Shown here: positions 9,431 through 19,502 of the stretch, one piece after another
Position numbering within the stretch: the first letter of the stretch is position 1
Layout: every line of letters begins with the position of its first letter
NCBI RefSeq assembly: GCF_003020125.1
Contig: NZ_PYFW01000001.1
Location: 1,798,001-1,862,000 of the forward strand
Origin: Bradyrhizobium sp. MOS003
GTDB taxonomy: Bacteria > Pseudomonadota > Alphaproteobacteria > Rhizobiales > Xanthobacteraceae
DNA length: 64,000 nt
Direction of reading: 5' to 3'
The notes under the pieces: model-generated
Databases searched by the model: none
Told to the model about the DNA's origin: nothing
The model's input: the letters and a program-made list of their open reading frames with translations, nothing else
Position numbers and translations under genes: made by a program

Positions 9431-12118
9431 GTGCTGCAGAAGCTCTCAACCTATCGAAAGAAGCGTGACTTCGAGAAGACACCGGAGCCGTCGGGCAAGA
9501 CGGCGGTGACGCCCTCAAAGCAGCGACGCTTCGTGATCCAGAAGCACGATGCCACCCGGCTGCATTACGATCTCAGGCTCGAATTCGACGGCGTGTTCAA
9601 GTCCTGGGCGGTGACCAAGGGTCCCTCGCTCGATCCGCACGACAAGCGGTTGGCGGTCGAGGTGGAAGACCATCCCTTGGACTATGGCGATTTCGAAGGC
9701 ACGATCCCGGAAGGCCAGTACGGCGGCGGCACGGTGATGCTGTGGGATCGCGGCACCTGGGAGTCGGAAGATCCCGAACGCGGCTTCAAGAAGGGCGATT
9801 TGAAGTTCACCCTGCATGGCGACAAGCTGCACGGAAGCTGGGTCCTGGTCCGCATGCGCAACGACCGCACCGGCGGCAAGCGCACCAATTGGCTCCTGAT
9901 CAAGCACCGCGACGAATTTGTCCGCGAAGGTGCCAAGAACGACATTCTCGATCAGGACAAGTCAGTCGCCTCCGGCCGAGCCATGGAGCAGATCGCCGAG
10001 GGCAAGGGACGCGCGCCAAAGCCGTTCATGCTGGCCAAGGGCGCCAAGACCAAGGCCGATGCGGTCTGGCAATCCAACCGCTCCGAGGAAACGAAGGGGC
10101 AGACGGTCAAGCCGGCGCCGCGCAAGGCGTTGAAAGGCAGCAATATCGTCAAGACAAGGGCGGCGAAGAAGAAGGCCTCGACAGCGACGAATGCCAAGAA
10201 GGTCGCCGAGATGCCGGACTTCGTGCCGCCGCAGCTCTGTACGCTGGTCGAACGGCCGCCGGCCGGCGAGGGCTGGTGCCACGAGATCAAGTTCGACGGC
10301 TATCGTGTGCAGCTCCGGGTCGAGGATGGCAAGGCGACGCTGAAGACGCGCAAGGGTCTCGACTGGACCGGGAAGTTCGGCTCCATCGCTGAGGAGGCCG
10401 CCGCGCTGCCGGACGTGGTGATCGACGGCGAGATCGTCGCACTCGACCACAATGGCGCGCCGAACTTCTCCTCGCTTCAGGCTGCGTTGTCCGATGGCAA
10501 GACTGACGACCTGATCTTCTTCGCGTTCGACCTTCTGTTCGCCGAGGGGCAGGATTACCGGCGGCTGCCGCTTGCCGAGCGCAAGGCGCAGCTCAAGAAG
10601 CTGCTGGAGAAGCGCAAACGGAAATCGACCCAGATCCGCTATGTCGAGCATTTCGAGAGCGGCGGCGATGCGGTGCTGCAATCGGCCTGCAAGCTCGAGC
10701 TGGAAGGCGTGGTCTCGAAGAAGCTGGACGCGCCCTATGGTTCCGGCCGCTCCGAGAGCTGGGTCAAATCGAAATGTCGCGCCGGCCATGAGGTCGTGAT
10801 CGGCGGCTACAAGACGACCAACGGCAAATTCCGTTCCCTGATGGCCGGCGTTCAGCGCGGCGATCATCTCGCCTTCGTCGGCATGGTCGGCACCGGCTTC
10901 GGCGCCGACAAGGTCAAGCGGCTGATGCCGTCGCTGAAGGCGATGGCGGCCAAGGCAAGTCCGTTCGGAGGCAAGAACGCGCCGAAGAAAGGCCGCGAGG
11001 TGTACTGGCTGAAGCCGGAGCTCGTCGCCGAAATCGAGTTCGCCGGCTTCACCGCCGACGGCAATATCCGCCAGGCCGCGTTCAAGGGCTTGCGGCAGGA
11101 CAAGCCGGCCGAGGAGGTCGAGGCGGAGACACCTGTCGATACCGAGCTCGCCAAGCCCACAACCGGTAAGCGCGCGGCAAAGACGGCGAAGCGATCGAAG
11201 GACTCCGGCCCGGCCGAGGTGATGGGCGTCGTCATCTCCAAGCCGGACAAGGAGCTGTGGCCGGACGGCGGTGACGGCGCGGGCGTGACCAAGCTGGATC
11301 TCGCGCGCTATTTCGAGGCGGTCGGGAGCTGGATGATCGAACACCTGAAGGGGCGTCCGTGCTCCATCGTGCGTGCGCCCGACGGTATCGGCGGCGAGAC
11401 GTTCTTCCAGCGTCATGCCATGCAGGGCACCTCGAACCTGCTCGAACTCGCCAAGGTCTCGGGTGATCGCAAGCCGTATTTGCAGATCGATCGCGTCGAA
11501 GGGCTTGCCGCGGTGGCACAGATCGGCGGCGTCGAACTGCATCCCTGGAATTGTGCGCCTGATGCCTACGATACACCGGGCCGGCTGGTGTTCGATCTCG
11601 ATCCGGCGCCGGATGTCGGATTTGCCGATGTGGTCGAGGCCGCCAAGGACATGCGCCAGCGGCTCGTCGACCTCGGCATGGAGAGCTTCTGCAAGACCAC
11701 GGGCGGCAAGGGCCTGCATGTGGTGGTGCCGCTGCTTCACGGCGCGCGCGACAAGGTGAGCTGGAAGGAGGCCAAGGCCTTTGCCCAGGGCGTCTGCCAA
11801 TGGATGGCCGACGACGATCCGGAGCGCTATCTCCTCAACATGTCGAAGAAGCTGCGCGAGGGAAAGATTTTCCTCGACTATCTCCGCAACGACCGGATGT
11901 CGACCGCGGTGGCGCCCCTGTCGCCGCGGGCGCGGGCCGGTGCCACGGTCTCGATGCCCGTCACGTGGGCCCAGGTGAAGAGCGAGCTCGATCCGAAGCG
12001 ATATACGGTGCGAACCGTGCCGGGCCTGCTGGCGCGCTCGAAGGCGTGGGATGGCTATGACGAGGCGGCCGCCTCGATCAAGGCGGCGATCAAAAAGCTT
12101 GCGGCGAAAACGAAGTAG
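9431..12118 (+). CDS. ligD: Multifunctional DNA ligase LigD
   Basis: The 895-residue end-joining ligase has the domain order phosphoesterase, ligase, polymerase. The 3'-phosphoesterase domain (about 30-190) carries [18 protein letters not shown]. The ATP-dependent ligase domain (about 265-560) contains EIKFDGYR with the adenylated Lys at about 287. The primase-polymerase domain (about 600-890) contains VFDLDPAPD, which supplies catalytic acidic residues. Basic Lys/Ala-rich linkers (about 220-255 and 575-600) join the domains. The start is GTG 9431, followed by [14 protein letters not shown]. It faces away from ku, so the two form a divergent repair module. Confidence 0.95.
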   Translation: MLQKLSTYRKKRDFEKTPEPSGKTAVTPSKQRRFVIQKHDATRLHYDLRLEFDGVFKSWAVTKGPSLDPHDKRLAVEVEDHPLDYGDFEGTIPEGQYGGGTVMLWDRGTWESEDPERGFKKGDLKFTLHGDKLHGSWVLVRMRNDRTGGKRTNWLLIKHRDEFVREGAKNDILDQDKSVASGRAMEQIAEGKGRAPKPFMLAKGAKTKADAVWQSNRSEETKGQTVKPAPRKALKGSNIVKTRAAKKKASTATNAKKVAEMPDFVPPQLCTLVERPPAGEGWCHEIKFDGYRVQLRVEDGKATLKTRKGLDWTGKFGSIAEEAAALPDVVIDGEIVALDHNGAPNFSSLQAALSDGKTDDLIFFAFDLLFAEGQDYRRLPLAERKAQLKKLLEKRKRKSTQIRYVEHFESGGDAVLQSACKLELEGVVSKKLDAPYGSGRSESWVKSKCRAGHEVVIGGYKTTNGKFRSLMAGVQRGDHLAFVGMVGTGFGADKVKRLMPSLKAMAAKASPFGGKNAPKKGREVYWLKPELVAEIEFAGFTADGNIRQAAFKGLRQDKPAEEVEAETPVDTELAKPTTGKRAAKTAKRSKDSGPAEVMGVVISKPDKELWPDGGDGAGVTKLDLARYFEAVGSWMIEHLKGRPCSIVRAPDGIGGETFFQRHAMQGTSNLLELAKVSGDRKPYLQIDRVEGLAAVAQIGGVELHPWNCAPDAYDTPGRLVFDLDPAPDVGFADVVEAAKDMRQRLVDLGMESFCKTTGGKGLHVVVPLLHGARDKVSWKEAKAFAQGVCQWMADDDPERYLLNMSKKLREGKIFLDYLRNDRMSTAVAPLSPRARAGATVSMPVTWAQVKSELDPKRYTVRTVPGLLARSKAWDGYDEAAASIKAAIKKLAAKTK

Positions 12119-12157
12119 GGTGGTTTCCCGAGACCGCGATCTTTTCCTCACGACGAA

Positions 12158-12195
12158 TAGGTGGGCGCTGGCGCAAAAGCGCTTTTGCCCACCTA
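12158..12195. repeat. Palindromic repeat downstream of ligD
   Basis: A 38-base element has outer arms TAGGTGGGC and GCCCACCTA around a perfect palindrome GCAAAAGCGCTTTTGC (12172-12187). It lies between the convergent ligD and DUF3309 genes and could fold as a transcription terminator for either. Its border resembles one half of the larger element at 8319-8405, so it may be a degenerate relative of that repeat. Confidence 0.65.
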
Positions 12196-12217
12196 CAAGC
12201 CCAAGCGGTCGTGCTTG

Positions 12218-12382
12218 CTAGATGCGTCCCATCAGGAGCAGGATCAGCAGGATGATGATGACGAGCCCGAGGCCGCCGCCGCCGTAATAGCCGGTGCCGT
12301 AGAACGGACCGCCGCCGATACCGCTGAAGCCGCCAAGCAGGGCGATGACGAGAATGATCAGAATGATCGTACCGATAGACAT
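12218..12382 (-). CDS. DUF3309 family small membrane protein
   Basis: The 54-residue protein starts MSIGTIILIILVIALLGG, has a Gly/Tyr-rich loop (residues 17-38) and ends with a second hydrophobic stretch and GRI. This helix, GYYGGG loop, helix pattern is the DUF3309 signature. The ATG at 12382 is preceded by GGAGGAG at good spacing; the longer open frame upstream is not coding-like. Function is unknown. These peptides are common in rhizobia, and a membrane-stress role is only a guess. Confidence 0.85.
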   Translation of the reverse strand: MSIGTIILIILVIALLGGFSGIGGGPFYGTGYYGGGGLGLVIIILLILLLMGRI

Positions 12383-12564
12383 GCGAAACTCCTCCAGCCC
12401 TTCCTCAAAAGGGTCGTTACAAACCTGTCTCGTTGTGCGAGGGCAACTTGCCGCAGGTTTTAAAGTTCCATCTTTGAAACACGGCCGGCGCATCAACTTG
12501 CATGGAACCCTTGGGTACGCCGCCGGCATGACTATGTGAGTATCCGTCACCATAGGGCAGGGCC

Positions 12565-12882
12565 ATGTCAGCACCGCTTGTTGTTTCAATTCCGCACCGT
12601 CTTGGCCGGGAGGAGGCGGTACGCCGGCTCAAGACCGGGCTTGGTCGCGCCGCCGCCAGCATTCCCGTGATGCAGGTCGAGGAAGAGCGCTGGACCGGCG
12701 ACAGCATGAATTTCCGCATCCGCGCGCTCGGGCAGATCGCGAGCGGACAGGTCGACGTCGGCGATGATCAAGTCCGGGTCGAGGTGGTGCTGCCCTGGCT
12801 GCTGCAGCGTTTCGCCGAAATGGCGCAGGCCACGATCAGGAAGCGCGGGCAGTTGCTGCTGACCAAGGACGGGGGGAAGTAG
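12565..12882 (+). CDS. Polyhydroxyalkanoic acid system family protein
   Basis: The 105-residue protein resembles the short family named for polyhydroxyalkanoate granule regions, with IPHRLGREEAVRRLKTGL near the N-terminus, the middle pattern RWTGDSMNFRIRALGQIASG and LPWLLQRFAEMAQATIRKRG near the end. Its biochemical role is not established. No phasin or PHA synthase gene lies nearby, so the context neither supports nor denies a granule role. It ends 2 bases before the stop of the convergent treY. Confidence 0.75.
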   Translation: MSAPLVVSIPHRLGREEAVRRLKTGLGRAAASIPVMQVEEERWTGDSMNFRIRALGQIASGQVDVGDDQVRVEVVLPWLLQRFAEMAQATIRKRGQLLLTKDGGK

Positions 12883-12884
12883 CT

Positions 12885-15671
12885 TCAGCCGCGCACGCGC
12901 GGTCGCGAGGGCCTGATGGCGGTTGCCGTGCGAGCCTCGATGACGGCAGCGGGAAAATCACGGAAGGCCTGAGTGACCGGCAGTTCGTGGCTCTCATGGC
13001 CCGTGACGGCATAACCTGTGATATCGACGGCCGCATCAAATCCATCCAGCGCAGGCCAATCCCGGCCGGCCTCGGTGAACGGCGCGAAATGGCGCCCGAC
13101 CACGACGATCGCCGCAGCGCGGCCATGGCGGCGGGCGAAAGCGATGACATGGTCGGCATGTGCGCCGCGCACCGCCAGCGGCTGATAGTCGCCTTCCGCG
13201 AAGACGTCGCCGAGTTCATTGCGCAGCTTGAGCAGACGCCGTGTCCAGGCCAGCTTGATCAGGCCGTCGGGCCAGCTCGGGGTCAGGCCACGCCAATCGG
13301 GATCGTCCAACGCGTTCAGCGCCGCGTGCCGCGCGCCAAAGTCGACCGGGCGGCGGTTGTCGGGGTCGACCAGCGACAGGTCCCAGAACTCGGTGCCCTG
13401 GTAGAAGTCGGGCACGCCGGGCAGCGTCGCCTTGAGGGTGAGCTGGCTTAGAGAGTTCAGGGCGCCGAGCAGCGCGACGCGCCGGGCCAGCGTTTGCAGT
13501 GACTCCAGGAATTCGCCTGATAGTGCGGGATCGAGGATCTTCGCGATGAAGCCGTTGACACCGTTCTCATAGGCTTCATGCGGGTTGAGCCAGCTGGACT
13601 CTTCCTTGCCCTCGCGCGCCGCCTTCAGCGCATAGGCCTGGATGCGTTCGACGAAGCCGGCATCGACCGGCCCCTGCAGCGGCCAGGCCCCGAGCAGGGT
13701 CTGGTAGAGCATGTATTCGAACGTCGCCGACGGCGCGCGGTAATTGCCGTGAAGCGTGAGGTGTGGCGCGTTCAACACCTTCCAGCGCGAAACCGCGCTG
13801 GTCCACTCGCCCGAAATCTCGCTGAGCGCGGCGATACGGGCGCGGGCGTCCTCGCCGCGCTTGGTGTCATGCGTGGCGGTCGCCGTCATTCCAAGCGGCC
13901 ATTCCCTGGCGCGGGCCTGCATGGTCTCGTGGAAGTCGGAAATCGTGAGACCGGAACTGGCGGGATCGCCGCCGACTTCGTTCAGCGCGAGCAGCCGATG
14001 GAATTGATAGAAGGCGGTGTCCTCCAGCGACTTCGCCATCATCGGCCCGGTGAATTGCTGCACCTTCAGCGCGAAGCGGCGCACGCGCGGGGCGCTGTGC
14101 GGAGGGCGGCCGGGCTTGAGCAGGTCCATGGTCAGGGCATCGCGCAAGAAGTCGAAGATGCCCTCATCCGCGGCGAACCATTCCGCTCGGGCGCGCGCGA
14201 TGGTGTCGTCGATCAGCTTGCGATCGGACGCCGTCGGTCCGCTGTTGGTCAGATAGGTGCGGTACATCGGGAAGTGCAGCACATAGAGCTCGAGCGCCTG
14301 CCGCAGACTGTCCGCGGAGAAATCGCGAGTCGAGTAATGCCCGTTGGCGATGCGCGCGAGCAGGCGGGTCAACACGGTGAATTCGCTGGTGAGCAGGGTT
14401 TCCAGCACGCGCCGCTTGGCGTCCTTGACGTAAGGCGCAAGCTGCGGCGACCGGTTGCTGACCTGCCGCCAGGTCTCGTCCAGCGGCTCCAGCCCCTTTG
14501 GGTCGACGAGCACTTGCGTAATGACGTTCATCCACTCGTAGCCGGTGGTGCCCTGAACGCCGGCGAAATGCGGCAGGCGTTCGTGCTCGCACAGGATCTT
14601 CTCGATCACGGTGTAGAACGGCTTGGTGTTGCCCTGCGCGTCGCGGACCAGCCGGCGCAGCCGCTGGCAGTATTGCGCGGGGTCGCGCAAGCCGTCGATG
14701 TGGTCGAGACGAATGCCCTGCAGCTTGCCGCTGGCGACAAGCTGCTTCACCAGCCGGTGCGTGGCGGCGAAGGTGCTCGCGTCCTCCACGCGCAGGCCGG
14801 CGAGCCCGTTGACGTCGAAGAAGCGGCGGTAGTTGATATCGCTGGAGGCGAGCCGCCAGTGGCCGAGCTTGTAATGTTGACGCTCGAGCAGATGATGCAG
14901 CGCCAGCGTCTGCGCTGGCCGATCTTGAGCGGCACGATAGGCGCCAAGGCCGCGTGCGATGATTTCGGCGGCACCGGAGATTTCCCTGAGTTCGGCCTTG
15001 AACGCAGGGGCTTCCTTGCGGTTGGGACGACGCAAGCCCGTATAGCGCGCCGCAAGCGAGAGCAGGCGTTTGCCCGTGTCCGTCTCGCCGGCGTCGGCCT
15101 CCTTCACGATCATGCGCAGCATCTCGCCATAGCGCTCCGGCGCGATCGGCAAGCGATGCTCGAAATACCAGGCGGAAAAGCTTCCCTCATCGGGATCGTA
15201 GCGCAGCCCGATGTCGCCGCGCTCGAGCGCCTCGCCATAGGACGCGCCGAGGATCGGCAGAAACACGCCGCCGCGAGCGCGGTAGGGCAGCAGGTCCCAG
15301 TCGATGTCGAACGACACGGCGTGGGGCGAAGCCTGGCCCCATTCCAGCACGTCAAGCCACCAGGGATTGTCGGCGAAATGCACACCGACATGATTGGGCA
15401 CAAAGTCGATGATGAGGCCGATGTCGTGCCTGGTCAGCGCTTCGCTCAGCCGGGCGAAGCCGGCTTCGCCGCCGAGCTCCGGATTGAACTGGCCGTGGTC
15501 GACAGTGTCGTAGCCGTGGGTCGAGCCCTTGCGCGCCTTCATTACCGGCGAGGCGTAGAGATGCGTGATCCCGAGCCCCTTCAGGTAAGGCACGACCGCG
15601 GCGGCCTTGTCGAAGTCGAACTCCGCGGTGAGTTGAAGCCGGTATGTCGCGAGCGGAATGGCCGGGGGCAT
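12885..15671 (-). CDS. treY: Malto-oligosyltrehalose synthase TreY
   Basis: The 928-residue GH13 enzyme converts the reducing-end alpha-1,4 bond of malto-oligosaccharides to an alpha,alpha-1,1 bond. It is the first step of the TreY-TreZ route to trehalose. Visible GH13 regions are IDFVPNHVG (region I), GIRLDHIDGLRDP with the nucleophile Asp, TVIEKIL with the acid Glu, and TATHDTKRGED (region IV). The ATG at 15671 is preceded by GGAGG and sits one base after the treZ stop; an upstream 29-codon extension lies inside treZ and is rejected. It is the last gene of the six-gene operon. Confidence 0.95.
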   Translation of the reverse strand: MPPAIPLATYRLQLTAEFDFDKAAAVVPYLKGLGITHLYASPVMKARKGSTHGYDTVDHGQFNPELGGEAGFARLSEALTRHDIGLIIDFVPNHVGVHFADNPWWLDVLEWGQASPHAVSFDIDWDLLPYRARGGVFLPILGASYGEALERGDIGLRYDPDEGSFSAWYFEHRLPIAPERYGEMLRMIVKEADAGETDTGKRLLSLAARYTGLRRPNRKEAPAFKAELREISGAAEIIARGLGAYRAAQDRPAQTLALHHLLERQHYKLGHWRLASSDINYRRFFDVNGLAGLRVEDASTFAATHRLVKQLVASGKLQGIRLDHIDGLRDPAQYCQRLRRLVRDAQGNTKPFYTVIEKILCEHERLPHFAGVQGTTGYEWMNVITQVLVDPKGLEPLDETWRQVSNRSPQLAPYVKDAKRRVLETLLTSEFTVLTRLLARIANGHYSTRDFSADSLRQALELYVLHFPMYRTYLTNSGPTASDRKLIDDTIARARAEWFAADEGIFDFLRDALTMDLLKPGRPPHSAPRVRRFALKVQQFTGPMMAKSLEDTAFYQFHRLLALNEVGGDPASSGLTISDFHETMQARAREWPLGMTATATHDTKRGEDARARIAALSEISGEWTSAVSRWKVLNAPHLTLHGNYRAPSATFEYMLYQTLLGAWPLQGPVDAGFVERIQAYALKAAREGKEESSWLNPHEAYENGVNGFIAKILDPALSGEFLESLQTLARRVALLGALNSLSQLTLKATLPGVPDFYQGTEFWDLSLVDPDNRRPVDFGARHAALNALDDPDWRGLTPSWPDGLIKLAWTRRLLKLRNELGDVFAEGDYQPLAVRGAHADHVIAFARRHGRAAAIVVVGRHFAPFTEAGRDWPALDGFDAAVDITGYAVTGHESHELPVTQAFRDFPAAVIEARTATAIRPSRPRVRG

Positions 15672-15672
15672 G

Positions 15673-17424
15673 CTAACCTCCGAGCAGCCAGATGACCGAC
15701 CAGGGCGGAAGCCGGTCGCCGGTCTCTTCGCCCCAGATCGCCGTGCCCGCGCTGACACTGAATGCGATCTCGTGGTCCGAGAGATTGGCGGTCAGGCGCA
15801 GCTCTGTGCCGTCGCCCATGCGCCAATGCGCGGTGAGCAGGCCGTTGTCGGCCGCCTCGGCCGCGCCGAAGCTCGCGCCCTTCAGTCGCGGCATGATCTC
15901 CTTGCGGCGGAGCGCGAGCAGCTCCCGGACCATTGCGAGCCTTGCGTCCTGCTGCTGCGTGCGGCCGGTCCAGTCGAGCACCGCCGATTGCAGCGTGGCT
16001 GGATCGAGCGGGTCGGGTACCTCGTCGCCGTAGGTCTCGTAGGCCCAGGCATATTCCTGCTTGCGCCCCTTGCGGACGGCGTCGGCAAGGCCGCCCTGGA
16101 AATCGCAGAAGAACGGGAATGGTACCGTCGAGCCCCATTCCTCGCCCTGAAACAGCATCGGCACCATCGGTGCGAGCAGGGTCACGGCGAGCGCCGCTTC
16201 GATCTGCCGCGGCGGTGCTAGGCTTTCGAGCCGGTCGCCGAGTGGGCGGTTGCCGATCTGGTCGTGGTTCTGCAGGAAGTTGACGAAGGTCGCCGGCGGC
16301 AGCCCGCCGCTCGGCTCGCCGCGCGGTTGCTTGCCCCAGAACTCCGAAATTTCGCCCTGATAGACGAAGCCGGAGGCCAGTGCGCGCGCGAGATCGAGGC
16401 GCGGCGTTTGATAATCCGCGTAGTAACCGGCGAGCTCGCCGGTCAGCATCACGTGCCAGGCGTGATGATAATCGTCGTTCCACTGCGCCCGATATTTCCC
16501 GTTGGGGGGCTCCTGCGCCGCGTCGAGCAGGCTGGCGCGATTGTCGCCGTTTTCCAGCACGAGATGGATGTGCCGGCCCGTCGCCTTCGAAAGCTCGCCG
16601 GCGGCAGCGCTGAGATCCTGCAGCATCGATACCTCGCCCGGGATCGCCACGATGTGGTTGGCGGCATCCAGCCGGAGGCCGTCGAAGCGATAGTCGGTGA
16701 GCCAGGACAGCGCGTTCTCCACCGCGAAGGCGCGCACCTGCGGCACGCGGTAGTCGATCGCGCTGCCCCAGGGCGTGTGCGCATCGGTGAAGAAGGCCGG
16801 CGCGTAGCGGCCGAGATAATTTCCCTCGGGGCCGAAATGATTGTAGACAACGTCGAGGAAGACCATCAGCCCGCGCAGATGCGCCTCGTCGATCAGCGTC
16901 TTCAGGTCTTCGGGCCGGCCATAGGCGCTGTCAGGCGCATACCACAGCACACCGTCATAGCCCCAGCCGCGGCGGCCTGCAAAATCAGCCAGCGGCATCA
17001 ATTCCAGTGCGGTGATGCCGGTTGCGACGAGATGATCGAGCTTGTCGATCATGGCGCGGTAAGTGCCTTCCCGCGTGAACGTGCCGACATGGGCCTCGAT
17101 CAGGACCGTCTCTTCCCAGGGACGGCCGCGCCAATCGCGCGCACGCCATGCAAAGGCGTCGTGATCGATCACTTCGCTCGGACCGAACACATCTTCGGGC
17201 TGGAAAGCCGAAGCGGGATCCGGCACGTCGATCTCGTCGTCGATCCTGAACTTGTAGGCGCTTCCGGCGGCGAGGCCGGAAATCTCTGCCACGTACCAGC
17301 CATCCTGCCGGCGCTGCATCGCGTGCCTTCGTTCGAGCAGGAGGTCGACGCGGCGCGCGGCAGGCGCCCAGAGGCGGAATGACACGCCGTCCTTCGTCGG
17401 CTTCGCCCCGAAGGACGGCCTCAT
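15673..17424 (-). CDS. treZ: Malto-oligosyltrehalose trehalohydrolase TreZ
   Basis: The 583-residue GH13 enzyme releases trehalose from the maltooligosyl-trehalose made by TreY. An N-terminal beta domain begins MRPSFGAKPTKDGVSFRLWA. The barrel shows FLDVVYNHFGPEGNYL, FDGLRLDAANHI (nucleophile Asp), HLVLENGDN (acid Glu) and FLQNHDQIGNR. The start at 17424 overlaps the glgX stop in ATGA, indicating translational coupling; the longer open frame upstream lies within glgX. treY follows after one base. Confidence 0.95.
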   Translation of the reverse strand: MRPSFGAKPTKDGVSFRLWAPAARRVDLLLERRHAMQRRQDGWYVAEISGLAAGSAYKFRIDDEIDVPDPASAFQPEDVFGPSEVIDHDAFAWRARDWRGRPWEETVLIEAHVGTFTREGTYRAMIDKLDHLVATGITALELMPLADFAGRRGWGYDGVLWYAPDSAYGRPEDLKTLIDEAHLRGLMVFLDVVYNHFGPEGNYLGRYAPAFFTDAHTPWGSAIDYRVPQVRAFAVENALSWLTDYRFDGLRLDAANHIVAIPGEVSMLQDLSAAAGELSKATGRHIHLVLENGDNRASLLDAAQEPPNGKYRAQWNDDYHHAWHVMLTGELAGYYADYQTPRLDLARALASGFVYQGEISEFWGKQPRGEPSGGLPPATFVNFLQNHDQIGNRPLGDRLESLAPPRQIEAALAVTLLAPMVPMLFQGEEWGSTVPFPFFCDFQGGLADAVRKGRKQEYAWAYETYGDEVPDPLDPATLQSAVLDWTGRTQQQDARLAMVRELLALRRKEIMPRLKGASFGAAEAADNGLLTAHWRMGDGTELRLTANLSDHEIAFSVSAGTAIWGEETGDRLPPWSVIWLLGG

Positions 17425-19499
17425 AGCGCCCCCGCGAAGGCGAGCACGGACCGCGGCGGCGCCTTGCTGTCGCTGCCGGGCAGAAAGTCGATCGTAGTCA
17501 GCTTGGTATCCGTCGTGTTCAGGATCTGCTGCCAGCCTTTGTATTCGGTCATTTTGGGCAATTTGAATGCGATCTCTTCGGGGGCGGCGTTCAGTACGAT
17601 AAAGATTGCAGCCCCGCCCGGTTCCACCGGCCCCATCACGTAGGAGAGGAATCTCCCTTCCGGGAATTTCCAGTCGTTCTCCGTCATTTCGTCGCCCGCA
17701 GGCGTGAGCCACAATGCGCCGTAGGACACGCCGTCGGCCGGGCGGCCGTCGAGCCAGCGATGGCTGCGAAGTTGCGAGAACCGGCGGCGGATGTCGGCGA
17801 GATGGCTGACGAAATCGATCATGTCGTCGCCCTCCTTGCCGAGATTGTCCCAGCCGACCCAGCCGATCTCGTTATCCTGGCAATAGGCGTTGTTGTTGCC
17901 GGACTGCGAGTTGCCGACCTCGTCGCCGGCGAGGATCAGCGGAACGCCCTGCGCCAGCATCAGACAGGCCAGCACGTTCTTGCGAAGCTGGCGGCGCAGG
18001 CTGAGGATCTTCGGATCGTCGGTCGGGCCCTCGACACCGCAATTGTTGCTGTGGTTGTCGTTGGAGCCGTCGCGGTTGTCCTCGCCGTTGGCCGCGTTGT
18101 GCTTCTCGTTGTAGCTGAAGAGGTCGGCGAGCGTGAAGCCGTCGTGGACGGTGATGTGGTTGATGCTGGCGCGCGGCCGTCTTCCGTCGTGGTTGAACAG
18201 GTCGGAGGACGCCGTCATCCGGCTGGAGATGTCGCCGATCAGGCTGCCTTCACCGCTCCAGTAGCGGCGCATGGCGCTGCGATAGCGATCGTTCCATTCC
18301 GACCATTGCGAGGGGAATGCGCCGACCTGGTAGCCGCCGAGGCCGAGGTCCCACGGTTCGGCAACCAGCTTGACTGTCGCCAGCACCGGATCCTGCCGGA
18401 TCGCGGTCAGGAACGAGCTGCCTCGGTCATAACCGTTCGGTCCGCGTGCCAGCGTTGTGGCGAGGTCGAAGCGGAAGCCGTCGACGTGGCAGACCTCGAC
18501 CCAGTACCGCAAGGAATCCATCACCATCTGCAGCACGCGCGGATGGGTGAGGTTGACCGACGAGCCGCAGCCGGTGAAGTCGTCGTAATAGCGCGGGTTC
18601 TCGCGATTGAGCCAGTAATAGGAGGCGTTGTCGATGCCGCGATAGCACAGCGTCGGGCCCAGATGGTTGCCTTCGGCAGTGTGGTTGTAGACGACGTCGA
18701 GCATCACCTCGATGCCGGCATCGTGCAGCCGCGCCACCGTGGTTCGGAAGGAGTCGAGCGCGTTGTCCTGGGCGTAACGCGCCTCGGGCGCGAAGAAGGA
18801 CAGCGTGTTGTAGCCCCAATAATTGGCGAGCTTCTTCTCCACCAGGATGCGGTCGTCGACGAAGCTGTGCACCGGCAGCAGCTCGACCGTGGTGACGCCG
18901 AGCTTCTTCAGGTGCTCGATCATCGCCGGAGAGGACAACCCGCCATAGGTGCCGCGCAGGTTCGGCGGCACGTCGTCGCGCTTCTGGGTCAGACCCTTGA
19001 CGTGCGCCTCGTAAATGACGGTGTCTTCCCATGGGATGTTGGGACGGATCTCGCGGCGGCCCCAGTTGAAGGTCTCGTCGACCACGACGCCCTTGGGCAT
19101 GCCGCGGGCATTGTCGCGGCGGTCGAACGATAGATCCTCGCGCGGGCTCCCGGTGCGGTAGGCAAAATGCGCATCGCTCCAGACCAGCCGCCCGGCGAGA
19201 CGCTTGGCATAGGGATCGAGCAGCAGCTTGTTGGCGTTGAAGCGGTGGCCGTGTTCGGGCTCGTAAGGGCCGTGTACGCGGTAGCCGTAGAGCTGGCCGG
19301 GCGAGACGTCGTTGAGGTAGCCGTGCCAGACGTCCTCGGTGCGCTCCGGAAGTTCGACGCGCTCGAGCTCGCGGCGGCCCTGGCTGTCGAACAGGCATAG
19401 CTCGACCTTCCGCGCGTTGGCCGAGAACAGCGCGAAGTTGGTGCCGCGTCCGTCCCAGCTTGCGCCGAGACGTGCGGGCGATCCGGCAGTCAGGCGCAT
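17421..19499 (-). CDS. glgX: Glycogen debranching enzyme GlgX
   Basis: The 692-residue GH13 isoamylase-type enzyme cleaves alpha-1,6 branches of glycogen to supply linear maltodextrins. These are the substrate for TreY, so its place directly before treZ-treY makes functional sense. Motifs seen are LDVVYNHTAEGNHLGPTL, VDGFRFDLATTLAR (nucleophile Asp), KLVAEPWDLGLGGYQVG (acid Glu) and TVHDGFTLADL. A CBM48-type N-terminal domain covers about residues 1-130. Length is normal. The gap to glgB upstream is 3 bases. Confidence 0.95.
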   Translation of the reverse strand: MRLTAGSPARLGASWDGRGTNFALFSANARKVELCLFDSQGRRELERVELPERTEDVWHGYLNDVSPGQLYGYRVHGPYEPEHGHRFNANKLLLDPYAKRLAGRLVWSDAHFAYRTGSPREDLSFDRRDNARGMPKGVVVDETFNWGRREIRPNIPWEDTVIYEAHVKGLTQKRDDVPPNLRGTYGGLSSPAMIEHLKKLGVTTVELLPVHSFVDDRILVEKKLANYWGYNTLSFFAPEARYAQDNALDSFRTTVARLHDAGIEVMLDVVYNHTAEGNHLGPTLCYRGIDNASYYWLNRENPRYYDDFTGCGSSVNLTHPRVLQMVMDSLRYWVEVCHVDGFRFDLATTLARGPNGYDRGSSFLTAIRQDPVLATVKLVAEPWDLGLGGYQVGAFPSQWSEWNDRYRSAMRRYWSGEGSLIGDISSRMTASSDLFNHDGRRPRASINHITVHDGFTLADLFSYNEKHNAANGEDNRDGSNDNHSNNCGVEGPTDDPKILSLRRQLRKNVLACLMLAQGVPLILAGDEVGNSQSGNNNAYCQDNEIGWVGWDNLGKEGDDMIDFVSHLADIRRRFSQLRSHRWLDGRPADGVSYGALWLTPAGDEMTENDWKFPEGRFLSYVMGPVEPGGAAIFIVLNAAPEEIAFKLPKMTEYKGWQQILNTTDTKLTTIDFLPGSDSKAPPRSVLAFAGAL

Positions 19500-19502
19500 G
19501 TC

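Noticed and set aside
9962..12151. 729-residue open frame antisense to ligD
   Set aside because: No domain recognisable; it mirrors the codon pattern of ligD.
13578..15695. 705-residue open frame antisense to treY
   Set aside because: No recognisable family and covered by treY with intact catalytic motifs.
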